Shown: positions 24,232 through 35,053 of the stretch, piece after piece
Layout: every line of letters begins with the position of its first letter
How positions within the stretch are numbered: the stretch's first letter is position 1
Origin: an uncultured Bacillota bacterium
GTDB taxonomy: Bacteria; Bacillota; Clostridia; Oscillospirales; Oscillospiraceae
DNA: 49,608 nucleotides
Assembly (NCBI GenBank): GCA_947645675.1
Contig: CANSDP010000014.1
Location: forward strand, 1-49,608
Direction: 5' to 3'
Position numbers and translations under genes: made by a program
Notes under the pieces: model-generated
Databases searched by the model: none
Told to the model about the DNA's origin: nothing
What the model saw: the letters and a program-made list of their open reading frames with translations, nothing else

Positions 24232-25122
24232 ATGTCAAACAGAAAAAAGGGCGTGTGGAGTGTTCTGCAAAGCGCCCACAATATCCTCCAGCGAAAGCGG
24301 ACGGTGGCGGTGGTCTACATCCTGCTGCGCTTTCTGGTCATCGTCACCATGGTGGCCCAGTTCTTCAACGGGGACTATGAGAGCGTATTCCTGTGCGCGC
24401 TGACTCTGGTGCTCTTCCTGCTGCCCACCGTCTTTGAGCGGGCACTGATGATCGACCTGCCCAACACCTTGGAGATCATCATTATGCTCTTCATCTTCGC
24501 CGCCGAGATTCTGGGGGAGATCAGCTCCTTTTACACCACCTTCAAGGGCTGGGACACCATTCTCCATACCATCAACGGCTTCCTGTGCGCCGCCATCGGC
24601 TTCGCCCTGGTGGACATGCTCAACCGGACGGAGAAGTTTTCTCTGTCCCTCTCCCCCGTCTTCATGTCCATTGTGGCCTTTTGCTTCTCCATGACCATCG
24701 GGGTGCTGTGGGAGTTTTTCGAGTGCGGTATGGATCAGCTGATGATGCTGGACATGCAGAAGGACGCCGTGGTTCACTCCATCTCCTCCGTGATGCTGGA
24801 CCCCTCCGGACTGAATAACCGGGTGCTCATCAAGGATATCGTGGACACCATCGTGGTGACGGCGGACGGACAGCAGATCTCCCTTGGTCTGGGCGGCTAC
24901 CTGGATATCGGGATTCTGGATACCATGAAGGACCTGTTTGTCAACTTCATCGGCGCGGTGGTCTTCTCCGTTATCGGCTACTTCTATGTCAAGACCCGGG
25001 GCCAGGGCAAATTCGCCAGCCGCTTTATCCCTCGGGTGGTGGAGGTTCAGCCCGAGGACATCAACCCCAGACAGCCTAAATTTGGAAAAAAGGCGAAAAA
25101 ATTTCAGGGTCCCAAGGAATAA
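24232..25122 (+). CDS. DUF2238/YjdF-like membrane protein
   Basis: 296 aa with about seven hydrophobic helices (for example YILLRFLVIVTMVAQFF and LEIIIMLFIFAAEIL). Motifs FKGWDTILHTINGFL, VLWEFFECGMD and DTMKDLFVNFIGAVVFSVIGY match the YjdF/DUF2238 membrane family, whose function is unknown. The C-terminal ~45 residues are soluble and basic (KFGKKAKKFQGPKE). The longer frame from 24154 overlaps the promoter; ATG 24232 has AAAAGGAG well placed. It is divergent from rnf and followed by DUF1540 55 bases on. A link to Rnf is only positional. Confidence 0.82.
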   Translation: MSNRKKGVWSVLQSAHNILQRKRTVAVVYILLRFLVIVTMVAQFFNGDYESVFLCALTLVLFLLPTVFERALMIDLPNTLEIIIMLFIFAAEILGEISSFYTTFKGWDTILHTINGFLCAAIGFALVDMLNRTEKFSLSLSPVFMSIVAFCFSMTIGVLWEFFECGMDQLMMLDMQKDAVVHSISSVMLDPSGLNNRVLIKDIVDTIVVTADGQQISLGLGGYLDIGILDTMKDLFVNFIGAVVFSVIGYFYVKTRGQGKFASRFIPRVVEVQPEDINPRQPKFGKKAKKFQGPKE

Positions 25123-25176
25123 AGGCCGTTTCCCCGCTTCATACTAAGCCCATCCAAACAAGGAGGGTTTATCATT

Positions 25177-25359
25177 ATGAACAACAAAACCTGTAAGACC
25201 TGCAACACCAGCATCAAGTGCTCTGTGGACACCTGCGCCTACCACTCCGGCGCTCAGAACTGCTGCTCCCTGGACTCCATCAAGGTGGGCTGCTGCGACT
25301 GCTCCCCCACCAAATGTGAGGGCACCGAGTGCGCTTCCTTCAAGCTGAGCGGGAAATAA
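25177..25359 (+). CDS. DUF1540 domain protein
   Basis: 60 aa, Cys-rich (11 cysteines). CSVDTCAYHSGAQNCCSLDSIKVG followed by TKCEGTECASF is the DUF1540 pattern (C....C.yH....C.L..I.vG....C..T.C.SF) of small, probably metal-binding proteins widespread in Clostridia. AAGGAGGG is 8 bases before the ATG. It is closed by a strong terminator at 25366-25400. Its role is unknown; expression with the upstream membrane protein is plausible. Confidence 0.9.
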   Translation: MNNKTCKTCNTSIKCSVDTCAYHSGAQNCCSLDSIKVGCCDCSPTKCEGTECASFKLSGK

Positions 25360-25365
25360 CGCGAA

Positions 25366-25400
25366 AAGGACTTCGCCAAAAGGCGAAGTCCTTCCTTTTT
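25366..25400 (+). terminator. Intrinsic terminator
   Basis: AAGGACTTCGCC-AAAA-GGCGAAGTCCTT followed by CCTTTTTC, a textbook 12-bp stem with T-run after the DUF1540 gene. Confidence 0.92.
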
Positions 25401-25448
25401 CCCGCTTTCCCGCAACGCAGGTGCCGTGGCGGAGGCTGTAAAAATCCC

Positions 25449-25477
25449 TTGCAAATTGGCGATTTTTGCGGTACAAT
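25449..25477 (+). promoter_or_regulatory. Promoter of the candidate structured RNA
   Basis: TTGCAA (25449-25454), 17-bp spacer, TACAAT (25472-25477). No ribosome site or ORF follows closely, so the transcript starts as non-coding RNA near 25484. Confidence 0.7.
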
Positions 25478-25483
25478 AGGGGC

Positions 25484-25681
25484 GAGGCAAACATAAGGCA
25501 GGACGTGGAGGAATCCGACCTCCTCCACGCCCCTATGCGGGAGAACAGTCCTCCCACACAACAGCTATGCTGCGCCAACCCTCATTATATCGGAAAAGCC
25601 GCCGCTTTACAAGGGGAGGTTTGAGGGTTTGTGTCTGAACATATGCGGTGTGGGATTAAATATCCTGCGCCGCTTTTGTTT
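25484..25681 (+). ncRNA. Candidate structured non-coding RNA (6S-like architecture)
   Basis: About 198 nt between a good promoter and a T-rich stretch (CTTTTGTTTG). Long-range complementary arms nest in order: GCAGGA 25498-25503 with TCCTGC 25663-25668; CCCACAC 25553-25559 with GTGTGGG 25648-25654; CAACCCTCA 25576-25584 with TGAGGGTTTG 25622-25631. The last two flank two unpaired strands of about 16 nt, a bubble like that of 6S RNA. A local hairpin CGTGGAGG/CCTCCACG (25504-25529) sits on the 5' side, which is not typical of 6S. No T-box, SRP, tmRNA or RNase P core is seen. Identity is open. Confidence 0.4.
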
Positions 25682-25693
25682 GTCTCGGCGGGA

Positions 25694-25731
25694 AAAGCCC
25701 TGGAGGGCCGGTTTTTCAAAGCCCTCCGGGG
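25694..25731 (+). other. Hairpin upstream of the exported stalk-domain protein
   Basis: CCCTGGAGGGC pairs with GCCCTCCGGGG around about 12 unpaired bases. No T-run follows, so it is not a clear terminator; it lies in the 5' region of the gene at 25785, with a second small hairpin (TCGAG...CTCGA) and ATTTT tract at about 25742-25763. Confidence 0.35.
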
Positions 25732-25784
25732 GGAAGTACCGTCGAGAGTTCTCCTCGAATTTTATGTAAAAGGAGCAAACAAAG

Positions 25785-27188
25785 ATGAAGAAGAAAGCAT
25801 TATCCTTGGCACTGTCTTTGCTGATGTCACTTTCCCTGCTGCCCGCATCAGTACTGACCGCCGCCGCCGCAGACGCCTATCAGGTCCTGTTCGAGCCCCA
25901 ACTGGACGGCCCGGTGGGCATAAGTATTCAGTACTACGGCGCGGAGGCGGCCGCCTATGACGACACAGCCGCTGTCTACTCTGTAGCGGAAAAGGTTTAT
26001 CGTTTTGTCCGTTTTACCGGAAACAACCTGGAGAACATCCCCGGTGAATCCGACGGGACGTGGTTTACTCCGCCTATCGGCAAGGATTACATCTTGGTCG
26101 TCAATGATTCCAATAAGCGCGGTGTGATTGACAAGAAGGGCCAGACTGTGGTAGACTTTGACCACTCCTTCGGCACGATCTACCGTCCGGATGATAACGG
26201 AATTGCCGAGATGACTAGTTATGGCGATAGCTATTATTCTTTGCTGAACCTCAATACAAAGGAGGCCAACCCGGTTACAAGTGAAGCCCTTGATCTCTAT
26301 AAAGCGAATGGTTATTCCTTCACCCGGCCCGACCGCGGACGTGGGCTCCAGGCGGTTGATCCCAACGGAGTAGTGCTCTTCTCCGACGCGGACAAGGATT
26401 ATGACATCGTCGACCGCAGTGAGTACAGAGAAAGCTTCAAGGACGGCGTGGTTATAGTCGAAGAATTTAAGACCCATAACTACGGCGCTGTGAACTTGAA
26501 CGGAGAAATAATCATTCCCACTCAGTATATAATAGCTGACAGCTTTCACAACGGCTATGTGCGGGCATATGATGGGCAACGTAACGTTGCGCTCTTTGAT
26601 AAAACGGGTAATATGGTGATTCCCTTCGGAACCTATGCGGCCCTCTCCGATGTCTCCCCCGACGGTTTGCTCTGGGGTTCCAACGCTGATGGCACCAAGG
26701 TTGCCATTTTGAAGGTGGGCGGCGGCTTTACGCCTGTAAACCCTCCCGAGCAGCCCGCCGGGGTCCAGGCCATGCCCACCAACGACAAGCTGACCCGGGA
26801 CGGCGAGCCGCAGGCCCCCACCGTATACAAGATCGGTGACAGCAACTACTTCAAAATCCGCGACCTGGCGGCTATCCTGAACGGCACCGAGAAGCAGTTC
26901 TCCGTGGGCTATGACAACGAGAAGCAGTCCGTCACCGCCACCACCGGCCAGGGCTACACCAAGCTGGACGGCGACCTGGCGGGCCCGCCCGCCGGTCAGG
27001 AGAAGGCGGAGGCCAGCAACGACGCCATCTACGTCAACGGCCAGAAGGTGGAGGCCGAGGTTTATAAGATTGGCGGCAATAACTACTTCAAGCTCCGCGA
27101 CCTGGGCAAGGCCCTGGACTTCTACGTAGGCTGGAGCAAGGACGAAGGGATGTACATCGACAGCGGCAGATCCTACGACACCGATTGA
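25785..27188 (+). CDS. Exported protein with WG-type repeats and stalk (copper-amine-oxidase N-like) domain
   Basis: 467 aa. The signal peptide is clear (MKKKALSLALSLLMSLSLLP, Ala-rich cleavage region near residue 28). The middle (about 90-320) resembles WG/KWG beta-propeller repeats: RGVIDKKGQTVVDF, YGAVNLNGEIIIPTQY and NVALFDKTGNMVIPF. The C terminus (about 325-460) has two stalk/Cu_amine_oxidN1-like modules with TVYKIGDSNYFKIRDLAAIL and EVYKIGGNNYFKLRDLGKAL. Such proteins are surface-exposed; the ligand is unknown. AAAAGGAG lies 12 bases before the ATG. The first half is less GC-rich than its surroundings, and the second is very GC-rich, suggesting a domain fusion. Confidence 0.82.
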   Translation: MKKKALSLALSLLMSLSLLPASVLTAAAADAYQVLFEPQLDGPVGISIQYYGAEAAAYDDTAAVYSVAEKVYRFVRFTGNNLENIPGESDGTWFTPPIGKDYILVVNDSNKRGVIDKKGQTVVDFDHSFGTIYRPDDNGIAEMTSYGDSYYSLLNLNTKEANPVTSEALDLYKANGYSFTRPDRGRGLQAVDPNGVVLFSDADKDYDIVDRSEYRESFKDGVVIVEEFKTHNYGAVNLNGEIIIPTQYIIADSFHNGYVRAYDGQRNVALFDKTGNMVIPFGTYAALSDVSPDGLLWGSNADGTKVAILKVGGGFTPVNPPEQPAGVQAMPTNDKLTRDGEPQAPTVYKIGDSNYFKIRDLAAILNGTEKQFSVGYDNEKQSVTATTGQGYTKLDGDLAGPPAGQEKAEASNDAIYVNGQKVEAEVYKIGGNNYFKLRDLGKALDFYVGWSKDEGMYIDSGRSYDTD

Positions 27189-27195
27189 CAAAGCG

Positions 27196-27227
27196 CCGCC
27201 CCGGGCCAGAACGGTCCGGGGCGGTCT
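27196..27227. terminator. Terminator between convergent genes
   Basis: CCGCCCCGGGCC-AGAAC-GGTCCGGGGCGG, a 12-bp stem placed 8 bases after the exported-protein stop and just before the secA stop. The T-tracts are short. Confidence 0.7.
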
Positions 27228-27232
27228 TACGT

Positions 27233-29989
<2,757 letters not shown>

Positions 29990-30105
29990 GTGTAAAACAC
30001 CTCTCGGTTGTAATTTGGTGGAATAACAGGGCGCGCCGCCGCGTTGACGCCGCGGCAAGAGCGGATTGTATCCGCCTCCGCGCGCGGATAACCATAATCT
30101 GAAAT

Positions 30106-30134
30106 AGTATACCACACTCTCTTCCTTAAAAAAA
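30106..30134 (-). promoter_or_regulatory. Extended -10 promoter of secA
   Basis: Minus strand TGGTATACT, with TATACT at 30106-30111 and a T-rich -35 region (30129-30134). The leader is about 110 bases and contains competing GC-rich hairpins. Confidence 0.6.
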
Positions 30135-30228
30135 GAGCAAATTGTAAACTTTATCAGATAAAAATTCCACTTTGTTAGTTTAATTAGCTGAATCTTTCCG
30201 CGTTCGGCGCATTATTGTCCGCCAAGCG

Positions 30229-30258
30229 TTGACAGACGGGCGGTTTCTATGGTATGGT
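30229..30258 (+). promoter_or_regulatory. Promoter of the sodium:alanine symporter gene
   Basis: Consensus TTGACA (30229-30234) and TATGGT (30253-30258) with an 18-bp spacer; the start is near 30265. Confidence 0.65.
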
Positions 30259-30285
30259 AATGCCGTAAATGAATCGGACAGAGGG

Positions 30286-30332
30286 GACGTCAAGGCCCGC
30301 GGGCGTACTCCGCGGGGATGATGTCTTTTTTT
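30286..30332 (+). terminator. Leader terminator upstream of the symporter gene
   Basis: GACGTCA (30286-30292) and CCCGCGG (30296-30302) pair with CCGCGGG (30310-30316) and TGATGTC (30319-30325), followed by TTTTTTT (30326-30332). This is a strong intrinsic terminator lying only 20 bases after the predicted transcription start and 28 bases before the ATG, so read-through must be regulated or partial. Confidence 0.75.
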
Positions 30333-30360
30333 CTGTCTCCGAGAGAGAAGGAGTGACTGT

Positions 30361-31743
30361 ATGGAAGGCTTGATGAAATTAGAGCGGGCCATCAACGGCT
30401 TTGTGTGGGGTCCCGTTATGCTGGCCCTGCTGGTGGGCACCGGCGTGTACCTCACCTTCCGCACCGGCTGGGTTCAGGTCCGCTGGTTCGGCTACATTAT
30501 GAAAAACACGGTGGGCTCCCTGTTCCGGAAAAAGGGCGCCAAGGACCACGGCAGCAACCTGTCCCCCTTTCAGGCGGTGACCACCGCTCTGGCGGGCACC
30601 GTGGGCACGGGCAATATTGCCGGCGTCACCGGGGCCATCTTCATCGGCGGGCCGGGGGCCGTGTTTTGGATGTGGGTGTCCGCCTTCTTCGGCATGTGCA
30701 CCAAATACGCCGAGATCGCCCTGGCCATCAAATTCCGGGACACCGACGCCAGCGGCGTTCACAAGGGCGGGCCCATGTACTACATTGAAAACGGTCTGGG
30801 GAAAAGCTGGAAGCCCCTGGCCGTCCTCTTCGCCCTTCTGGGAGGCGTGGCCTCCTTCGGCATCGGCAACATCGCCCAGTCCAGCGAGATCGCCGGGGCC
30901 ATGAGCGGCCTGTTCGGCCTAGACCCCATGGTCAGCGGCGTGATCCTCACCGTAATCGTGGCGATTGTGGTGCTGGGCGGGGTAAAGCGCATCGGGCAGG
31001 TCACCTCCCTGCTGGTCCCCTTCATGTCGGTGTTCTACGTGGCGGCGGGCGTGATCGTCATTATCATGCGCATCACCGACATTCCCGGCGTGCTGGCCTC
31101 CATTTTCTCCAGCGCCTTCAGCTTTGAGTCGGTGGGCGGCGGCGTATTCGGCTACGCCATCATGTCGGCTATGAAGAACGGCTTCGCCCGGGGCGTCTTC
31201 TCCAACGAGGCCGGTCTGGGCTCCGCTCCCATCGCTCACGCCGCCTCCTCTGCCGAAGCGCCCGTCGAGCAGGCCATCTGGGGGGTGTTCGAGGTATTCT
31301 TTGACACCATCGTCATCTGCTCCATCACCGCCTTCACTGTGCTGCTGTCTGGCTTCGAGCTGGGCGAGGCCTCTCTGGAGACCTTCGGCACCAAGGGCTC
31401 CGCCGCCGTGGCCGCCTTCAATTCCATCCTCCCCGGCACCCTGGGCGGCACCATCATTCAGGCCAGCCTGATCTTCTTCGCCCTGTCCACCATCCTCAGC
31501 TGGAGCTACTACGGTGAGCGGTGCTGGGGCTACCTCTCCCGGGACAACCGGGTGGTCACATCGGTCTATAAGGTGATTTTCGTTCTGTTCTGTGTTGTGG
31601 GAGCCGCCGGCTCCGGCCAGCTGATGTGGGACATCTCCGACACCCTCAACGGCGCGATGGCTATCCCCAACCTGATTGCCCTGCTGCTGCTCTCCGGCGC
31701 GGTGGCCTCCATCACCAGGGAATATTTCAAGGATAAAAAATGA
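30361..31743 (+). CDS. Alanine or glycine:cation symporter family (AGCS) protein
   Basis: 460 aa with about ten to eleven membrane helices. Family signatures: GTGNIAGVTGAIFIGGPGAVFWMW, MWVSAFFGMCTKYAEIALAIKFRD, GGPMYYIENGLG and FSNEAGLGSAPIAHAA. AGCS transporters import alanine or glycine with Na+, so the sodium gradient made by Rnf, if it pumps Na+, could power it; this link is inference. AAGGAG lies 8 bases before the ATG. A terminator in the leader suggests attenuation. Confidence 0.93.
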   Translation: MEGLMKLERAINGFVWGPVMLALLVGTGVYLTFRTGWVQVRWFGYIMKNTVGSLFRKKGAKDHGSNLSPFQAVTTALAGTVGTGNIAGVTGAIFIGGPGAVFWMWVSAFFGMCTKYAEIALAIKFRDTDASGVHKGGPMYYIENGLGKSWKPLAVLFALLGGVASFGIGNIAQSSEIAGAMSGLFGLDPMVSGVILTVIVAIVVLGGVKRIGQVTSLLVPFMSVFYVAAGVIVIIMRITDIPGVLASIFSSAFSFESVGGGVFGYAIMSAMKNGFARGVFSNEAGLGSAPIAHAASSAEAPVEQAIWGVFEVFFDTIVICSITAFTVLLSGFELGEASLETFGTKGSAAVAAFNSILPGTLGGTIIQASLIFFALSTILSWSYYGERCWGYLSRDNRVVTSVYKVIFVLFCVVGAAGSGQLMWDISDTLNGAMAIPNLIALLLLSGAVASITREYFKDKK

Positions 31744-31748
31744 TTAGA

Positions 31749-31773
31749 AATGACCGCCCGCCGGGCGGTCATT
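31749..31773 (+). terminator. Palindrome after the symporter gene
   Basis: AATGACCGCCC and GGGCGGTCATT form a perfect stem 5 bases after the stop. The tail is not T-rich, so termination may be leaky into yigZ. Confidence 0.5.
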
Positions 31774-31789
31774 CTCTGAGGTGGCTTTT

Positions 31790-32434
31790 ATGACAGAATA
31801 CTATATCCCCACCGGCCGCGGTGAGGCCGAGCTGGTGGAAAAGCGGTCCCGGTTCATCGGGCAGGTCTGGCGGGTTGACTCCGAGGCGGAGGCCCGGGCC
31901 CGGATTGAGGAGGTCCGCCGCCAACACTACGACGCCCGGCACCACTGCTGGTGTTACCGTATCCGGGAGGAGGGCGTGGAGCGCTATTCCGACGACGGCG
32001 AGCCCCAGGGCACCGCCGGTCAGCCCATGCTCAACGTGTTCCAGCGGGAAAACGTCACCAATGTGGTCTGCGTGGTCACCCGCTATTTCGGGGGCATCCT
32101 CCTGGGGGCCGGGGGTCTGGTCCGGGCCTACACCCAGTCGGCCAAGGACGCCCTGGACCGGGCCGGGATCTCTGTGGTCCGCCGCTGGGTCGCCCTGGAG
32201 GTCCCCTGCGCCTACGCCCAGTTCGAGGCCATGCGCCGGGAGGTCCTCGCCTTCGGCGGTGTGGTGGAGCAGGTGGACTACGCCGCCGATGTCCTCCTCT
32301 CCGTCCTCATCCCCGAGGAGCGGTCCGCCGCCTTCTCCGCCCACATCCTGGATGTTTCCGCCGGGACAGTGGAGGCCCTGGAGGCCGGTGAGCAGCTGAA
32401 GGATGTGCCCTGGCGGGAGGCTGTACAGCGCTGA
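31790..32434 (+). CDS. YigZ/IMPACT family protein
   Basis: 214 aa. KRSRFIGQVW, HYDARHHCWCYRI and GEPQGTAGQPML followed by VVTRYFGGILLGAGGLVRAYTQ are the UPF0029/IMPACT N-domain signatures; the C-terminal ~70 residues are the DUF1949 domain. The family is widely conserved but poorly defined; YigZ of E. coli has been linked with translation/nucleotide-binding roles. ATG 31790 with GAGGTG upstream is preferred to GTG 31781. It ends before a strong bidirectional terminator. Confidence 0.93.
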   Translation: MTEYYIPTGRGEAELVEKRSRFIGQVWRVDSEAEARARIEEVRRQHYDARHHCWCYRIREEGVERYSDDGEPQGTAGQPMLNVFQRENVTNVVCVVTRYFGGILLGAGGLVRAYTQSAKDALDRAGISVVRRWVALEVPCAYAQFEAMRREVLAFGGVVEQVDYAADVLLSVLIPEERSAAFSAHILDVSAGTVEALEAGEQLKDVPWREAVQR

Positions 32435-32443
32435 GTCCACACA

Positions 32444-32474
32444 AAAAGCCCCCTGGCAAAGCCAGGGGGCTTTT
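32444..32474. terminator. Bidirectional terminator
   Basis: AAAAGCCCCCTGGC-AAA-GCCAGGGGGCTTTT: A-run on one side and T-run on the other, so it works for both convergent genes. Confidence 0.93.
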
Positions 32475-32487
32475 GGCGTTTTGTGGA

Positions 32488-33816
32488 TTACATGGGGATG
32501 CCGAACACGGGGAACAGGAAGCGGACCACCACGCCGGCCAGGAGGAGGGAGAGAATGACCCGCTCCACCCAGGTGATGATAATGTCCTTCAGGGAGATAT
32601 CGATATCCGTGCCCAGGATACAGGGGATGGAGGCGGAGAAGAACAGCACCTCAGACACGCAGACGATGGCGGTCACATACTGGGCGAAGGGGGAGGCGCT
32701 TCCCACCACGCTGGCGGGGAGGAACATCTCGGCCAGGCTGATGGCGCAGGCCTTGCCCATCATGACGGCCTCAGAGCCGAAGCCCAGCAGGAAGGCGAAG
32801 GGGACGAAGATGTAGCCAATGATGTCGAACACGGGGGTGTACTCGGCCAACAGCAGGCCCAGGAAGCCGATGGACATGAGGGTGGGCCCAATGTTCAGAG
32901 CCATATTCAGGCCGTCCAGGAAATTCTTCTTGACGCCCTCCAGGATGCCGGGGGACTTGGAGCAGGCCTCCAGGCCCTCGTCCAGGGCGGTGGACAGCAG
33001 CTTGCCCTTCTCAGGGATGGGCTCGGGGATGACGGTCACGCCGTTGTAGCCGGTGTCGGGCTTCTTGCCCAGGGGGTAGATTCGGGTGGTAATGGCGGTG
33101 ACCAGGAAGGTAATAATCAGGGAGGACCAGAAATAAATGTTCCAATGGTCCAGCAGCCCCAGGGTCTTGGCTACCACCACCATGAAGGTGGCGGAGACGG
33201 TGGAGAATCCGGTGGCGATGATGCAGGCCTCCTTGGTGGAGTAGTAGCCCTCCTTATACACTCGGTTGGTGATGAGCAGGCCCACCGAGTAGCTGCCCAC
33301 GAAGGAGGCCACCGCGTCCACGGCGGAGCGGCCGGGGGTCTTCCAGATGGGGCGCATGACCGGCTTCATAAACACGCCGATGAACTCCATCAGGCCATAG
33401 TTGATCAGGAAGGCCAGGAACACCGCCCCCACGGGCACCAGGATGGTGACGGGGATAACTACCTTGTTCCAGACAAAGGGGAGCATATTGTCGTCAAACC
33501 AGCGGGCGGGGCCGGTCTTGGTCAGCCACAGGGCCAGGAAGGGAATGCCCAGCAGCTTCAGGAAGGAGAACACCATGGTCACCTTGTCCTTGTTCCAGCT
33601 CTTGCGGATGAAGGGCAGGACCGCGCCCACCAGAACGATGATTACGCCGTAGATCAGCTCAAAGTTGGGGATGGAGCGCAGGAAGGTGACGATGTGGTCC
33701 ACCGGGATGGAGCTCTTCTCGCCTACCTCCACTGTAATGAAGAACATAAAGATACCGATCAGGTTGAGCAGGATAAACTTCCCAATGTTAGCGCCGCTTT
33801 TTGCCGTTGTCTTCAC
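32488..33816 (-). CDS. YjiH family membrane protein (nucleoside-recognition/Gate domain)
   Basis: 442 aa with about ten membrane helices, starting FILLNLIGIFMFFITVEV. WKTPGRSAVDAVASFVGSYSVGLLITNRVY is a Gate-domain signature, and a second copy appears as GFGSEAVMMGKACAISLAEMFLPA. The family (YjiH, PF07670 type) is annotated as nucleoside recognition or putative transporter; no substrate is proven. It has its own consensus promoter and stands as a single gene convergent with yigZ. The name is a family assignment, not a function. Confidence 0.82.
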   Translation of the reverse strand: MKTTAKSGANIGKFILLNLIGIFMFFITVEVGEKSSIPVDHIVTFLRSIPNFELIYGVIIVLVGAVLPFIRKSWNKDKVTMVFSFLKLLGIPFLALWLTKTGPARWFDDNMLPFVWNKVVIPVTILVPVGAVFLAFLINYGLMEFIGVFMKPVMRPIWKTPGRSAVDAVASFVGSYSVGLLITNRVYKEGYYSTKEACIIATGFSTVSATFMVVVAKTLGLLDHWNIYFWSSLIITFLVTAITTRIYPLGKKPDTGYNGVTVIPEPIPEKGKLLSTALDEGLEACSKSPGILEGVKKNFLDGLNMALNIGPTLMSIGFLGLLLAEYTPVFDIIGYIFVPFAFLLGFGSEAVMMGKACAISLAEMFLPASVVGSASPFAQYVTAIVCVSEVLFFSASIPCILGTDIDISLKDIIITWVERVILSLLLAGVVVRFLFPVFGIPM

Positions 33817-33913
33817 TTCAAATACCTCCTAACACAAATTCCGACACACATCAACCGCCGATGGACCTCTCTCCCCTCCTCCGTGTCCTCTTAGCGGTTT
33901 TATAACGTAATTC

Positions 33914-33942
33914 ATTATAGCAGTTCTCTAAAGAAATAGCAA
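33914..33942 (-). promoter_or_regulatory. Promoter of the YjiH-family gene
   Basis: Minus strand TTGCTA (33937-33942), 17-bp spacer, TATAAT (33914-33919). Confidence 0.75.
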
Positions 33943-33975
33943 TGAGCATTTTCTTGCATTTGTTCATAAAAGAGC

Positions 33976-34003
33976 AAAAAAACCTCCCTCATGTGAGGGA
34001 GGC
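33976..34003 (-). terminator. Terminator of the arginine operon
   Basis: Minus-strand stem CCTCCCTC-ACAT-GAGGGAGG followed by TTTTTTT. It lies past the palindromic repeat that follows argF. Confidence 0.88.
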
Positions 34004-34019
34004 TGCGGTAAAAGAGCTT

Positions 34020-34067
34020 GTAGGGGCGCATACTATGCGCCCGCGGGCGGCCGCAGGCCGCCCCTAC
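34020..34067. repeat. GTAGGGGCG palindromic repeat, argF 3' side
   Basis: 48 bp. The left half begins GTAGGGGCGCATACTATGCG and the right half, complemented, begins GTAGGGGCGGCCTGCGG; each half is also self-complementary. It lies between the argF stop and the operon terminator. Confidence 0.85.
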
Positions 34068-34106
34068 AGGCGTTCTTGAAACAACGCTCTTCTTTTTCGT
34101 TGGGTT

Positions 34107-35021
34107 TCATTCCCCCATCAGCAGGCACATGACCGCCTTCTGGGCATGGAGGCGGTTCTCCGCCTCGTCGAAGATTTCCTCGGCGTGGGCCTCGAATACG
34201 TCGGCGGTGATCTCCTCTCCCCGGTGGGCGGGCAGGCAGTGCTGCACCATACAGCCGGGGTTGGTGAGAGCCATCAGCCCGGCGTTGACCTGATAGCCCG
34301 CGAAAGCCTTCTCCCGGACCGCCTTCTCCTCCTCCTGGCCCATGGAGGCCCACACGTCGGTGAACACCACGTCGGCCCCGGCGGCGGCGTCCTTGGGCGC
34401 GCGGCAGAGGGTGAATTTATGGTCGGGACTGCTCCTGGCAAAATCCAGCACCCGGGGGTCTGGGTCGTAGCCCTCGGGACAGGCCACAGCCACCTCCATC
34501 CCCATTTTCAGTCCGCCCACGATGAGGGAGTTTGCCATATTGTTGCCGTCGCCGATGTAGCACAGCTTCAGCCCCTCCAGCACCGCCTTGTGCTCCCGGA
34601 CGGTGAGCAGGTCGGCCAGCACCTGACAGGGGTGGCAGAAATCGGTGAGGCCGTTGATAACGGGGATGGAGGCGTATTGGGCCAGCTGCTCCACCTCCTC
34701 CTGGCCGAAGGTGCGGATCATGATGCCGTCGCAGTAGCGGGACAGCACCCGGGCGGTGTCCTCCACGGGCTCCCCCCGGCCGATCTGGCTCTCCTTCCCC
34801 GACAGGAACAGGGCGTGGCCCCCCAGCTGGAACATCCCCGCCTCGAAGGACACCCGGGTCCGGGTGGAGTTCTTTTCAAAGATCATCGCCAGGGTCTTGC
34901 CCTCCAGGTACTTCTGGGGGATGCCGTGCTTCTTCTCGTATTTCAGCTGGTCCGCCTTGTTCAGAATGGCCTCAATGTCCTCCCTGGACAGGTCCAGCAG
35001 CTTTAACAGGTCTTTTTTCAT
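34107..35021 (-). CDS. argF: Ornithine carbamoyltransferase
   Basis: 304 aa. The carbamoyl-phosphate site STRTR is at residues 52-56, DFCHPCQ (DxxHPxQ) is present near 130, and HCLPAHRG marks the ornithine loop. It makes citrulline from ornithine and carbamoyl phosphate. The longer open frame upstream runs into the repeat, so ATG 35021 with TTAGGAGCG is the start. Last gene of argGHCJBDF, 112 bases after argD, the gap being filled by repeat DNA. Confidence 0.97.
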   Translation of the reverse strand: MKKDLLKLLDLSREDIEAILNKADQLKYEKKHGIPQKYLEGKTLAMIFEKNSTRTRVSFEAGMFQLGGHALFLSGKESQIGRGEPVEDTARVLSRYCDGIMIRTFGQEEVEQLAQYASIPVINGLTDFCHPCQVLADLLTVREHKAVLEGLKLCYIGDGNNMANSLIVGGLKMGMEVAVACPEGYDPDPRVLDFARSSPDHKFTLCRAPKDAAAGADVVFTDVWASMGQEEEKAVREKAFAGYQVNAGLMALTNPGCMVQHCLPAHRGEEITADVFEAHAEEIFDEAENRLHAQKAVMCLLMGE

Positions 35022-35053
35022 GGTCAGCGCTCCTAACAGATGTTGATTTGTGT

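Noticed and set aside
25631..25960. 109-codon frame overlapping the exported protein start
   Set aside because: It crosses the candidate RNA and the signal peptide in another frame, with no domain and no ribosome site.
30265..30360. Glycine riboswitch before the AGCS symporter
   Set aside because: No tandem aptamer sequence is seen and the space upstream of the terminator is only about 20 bases.
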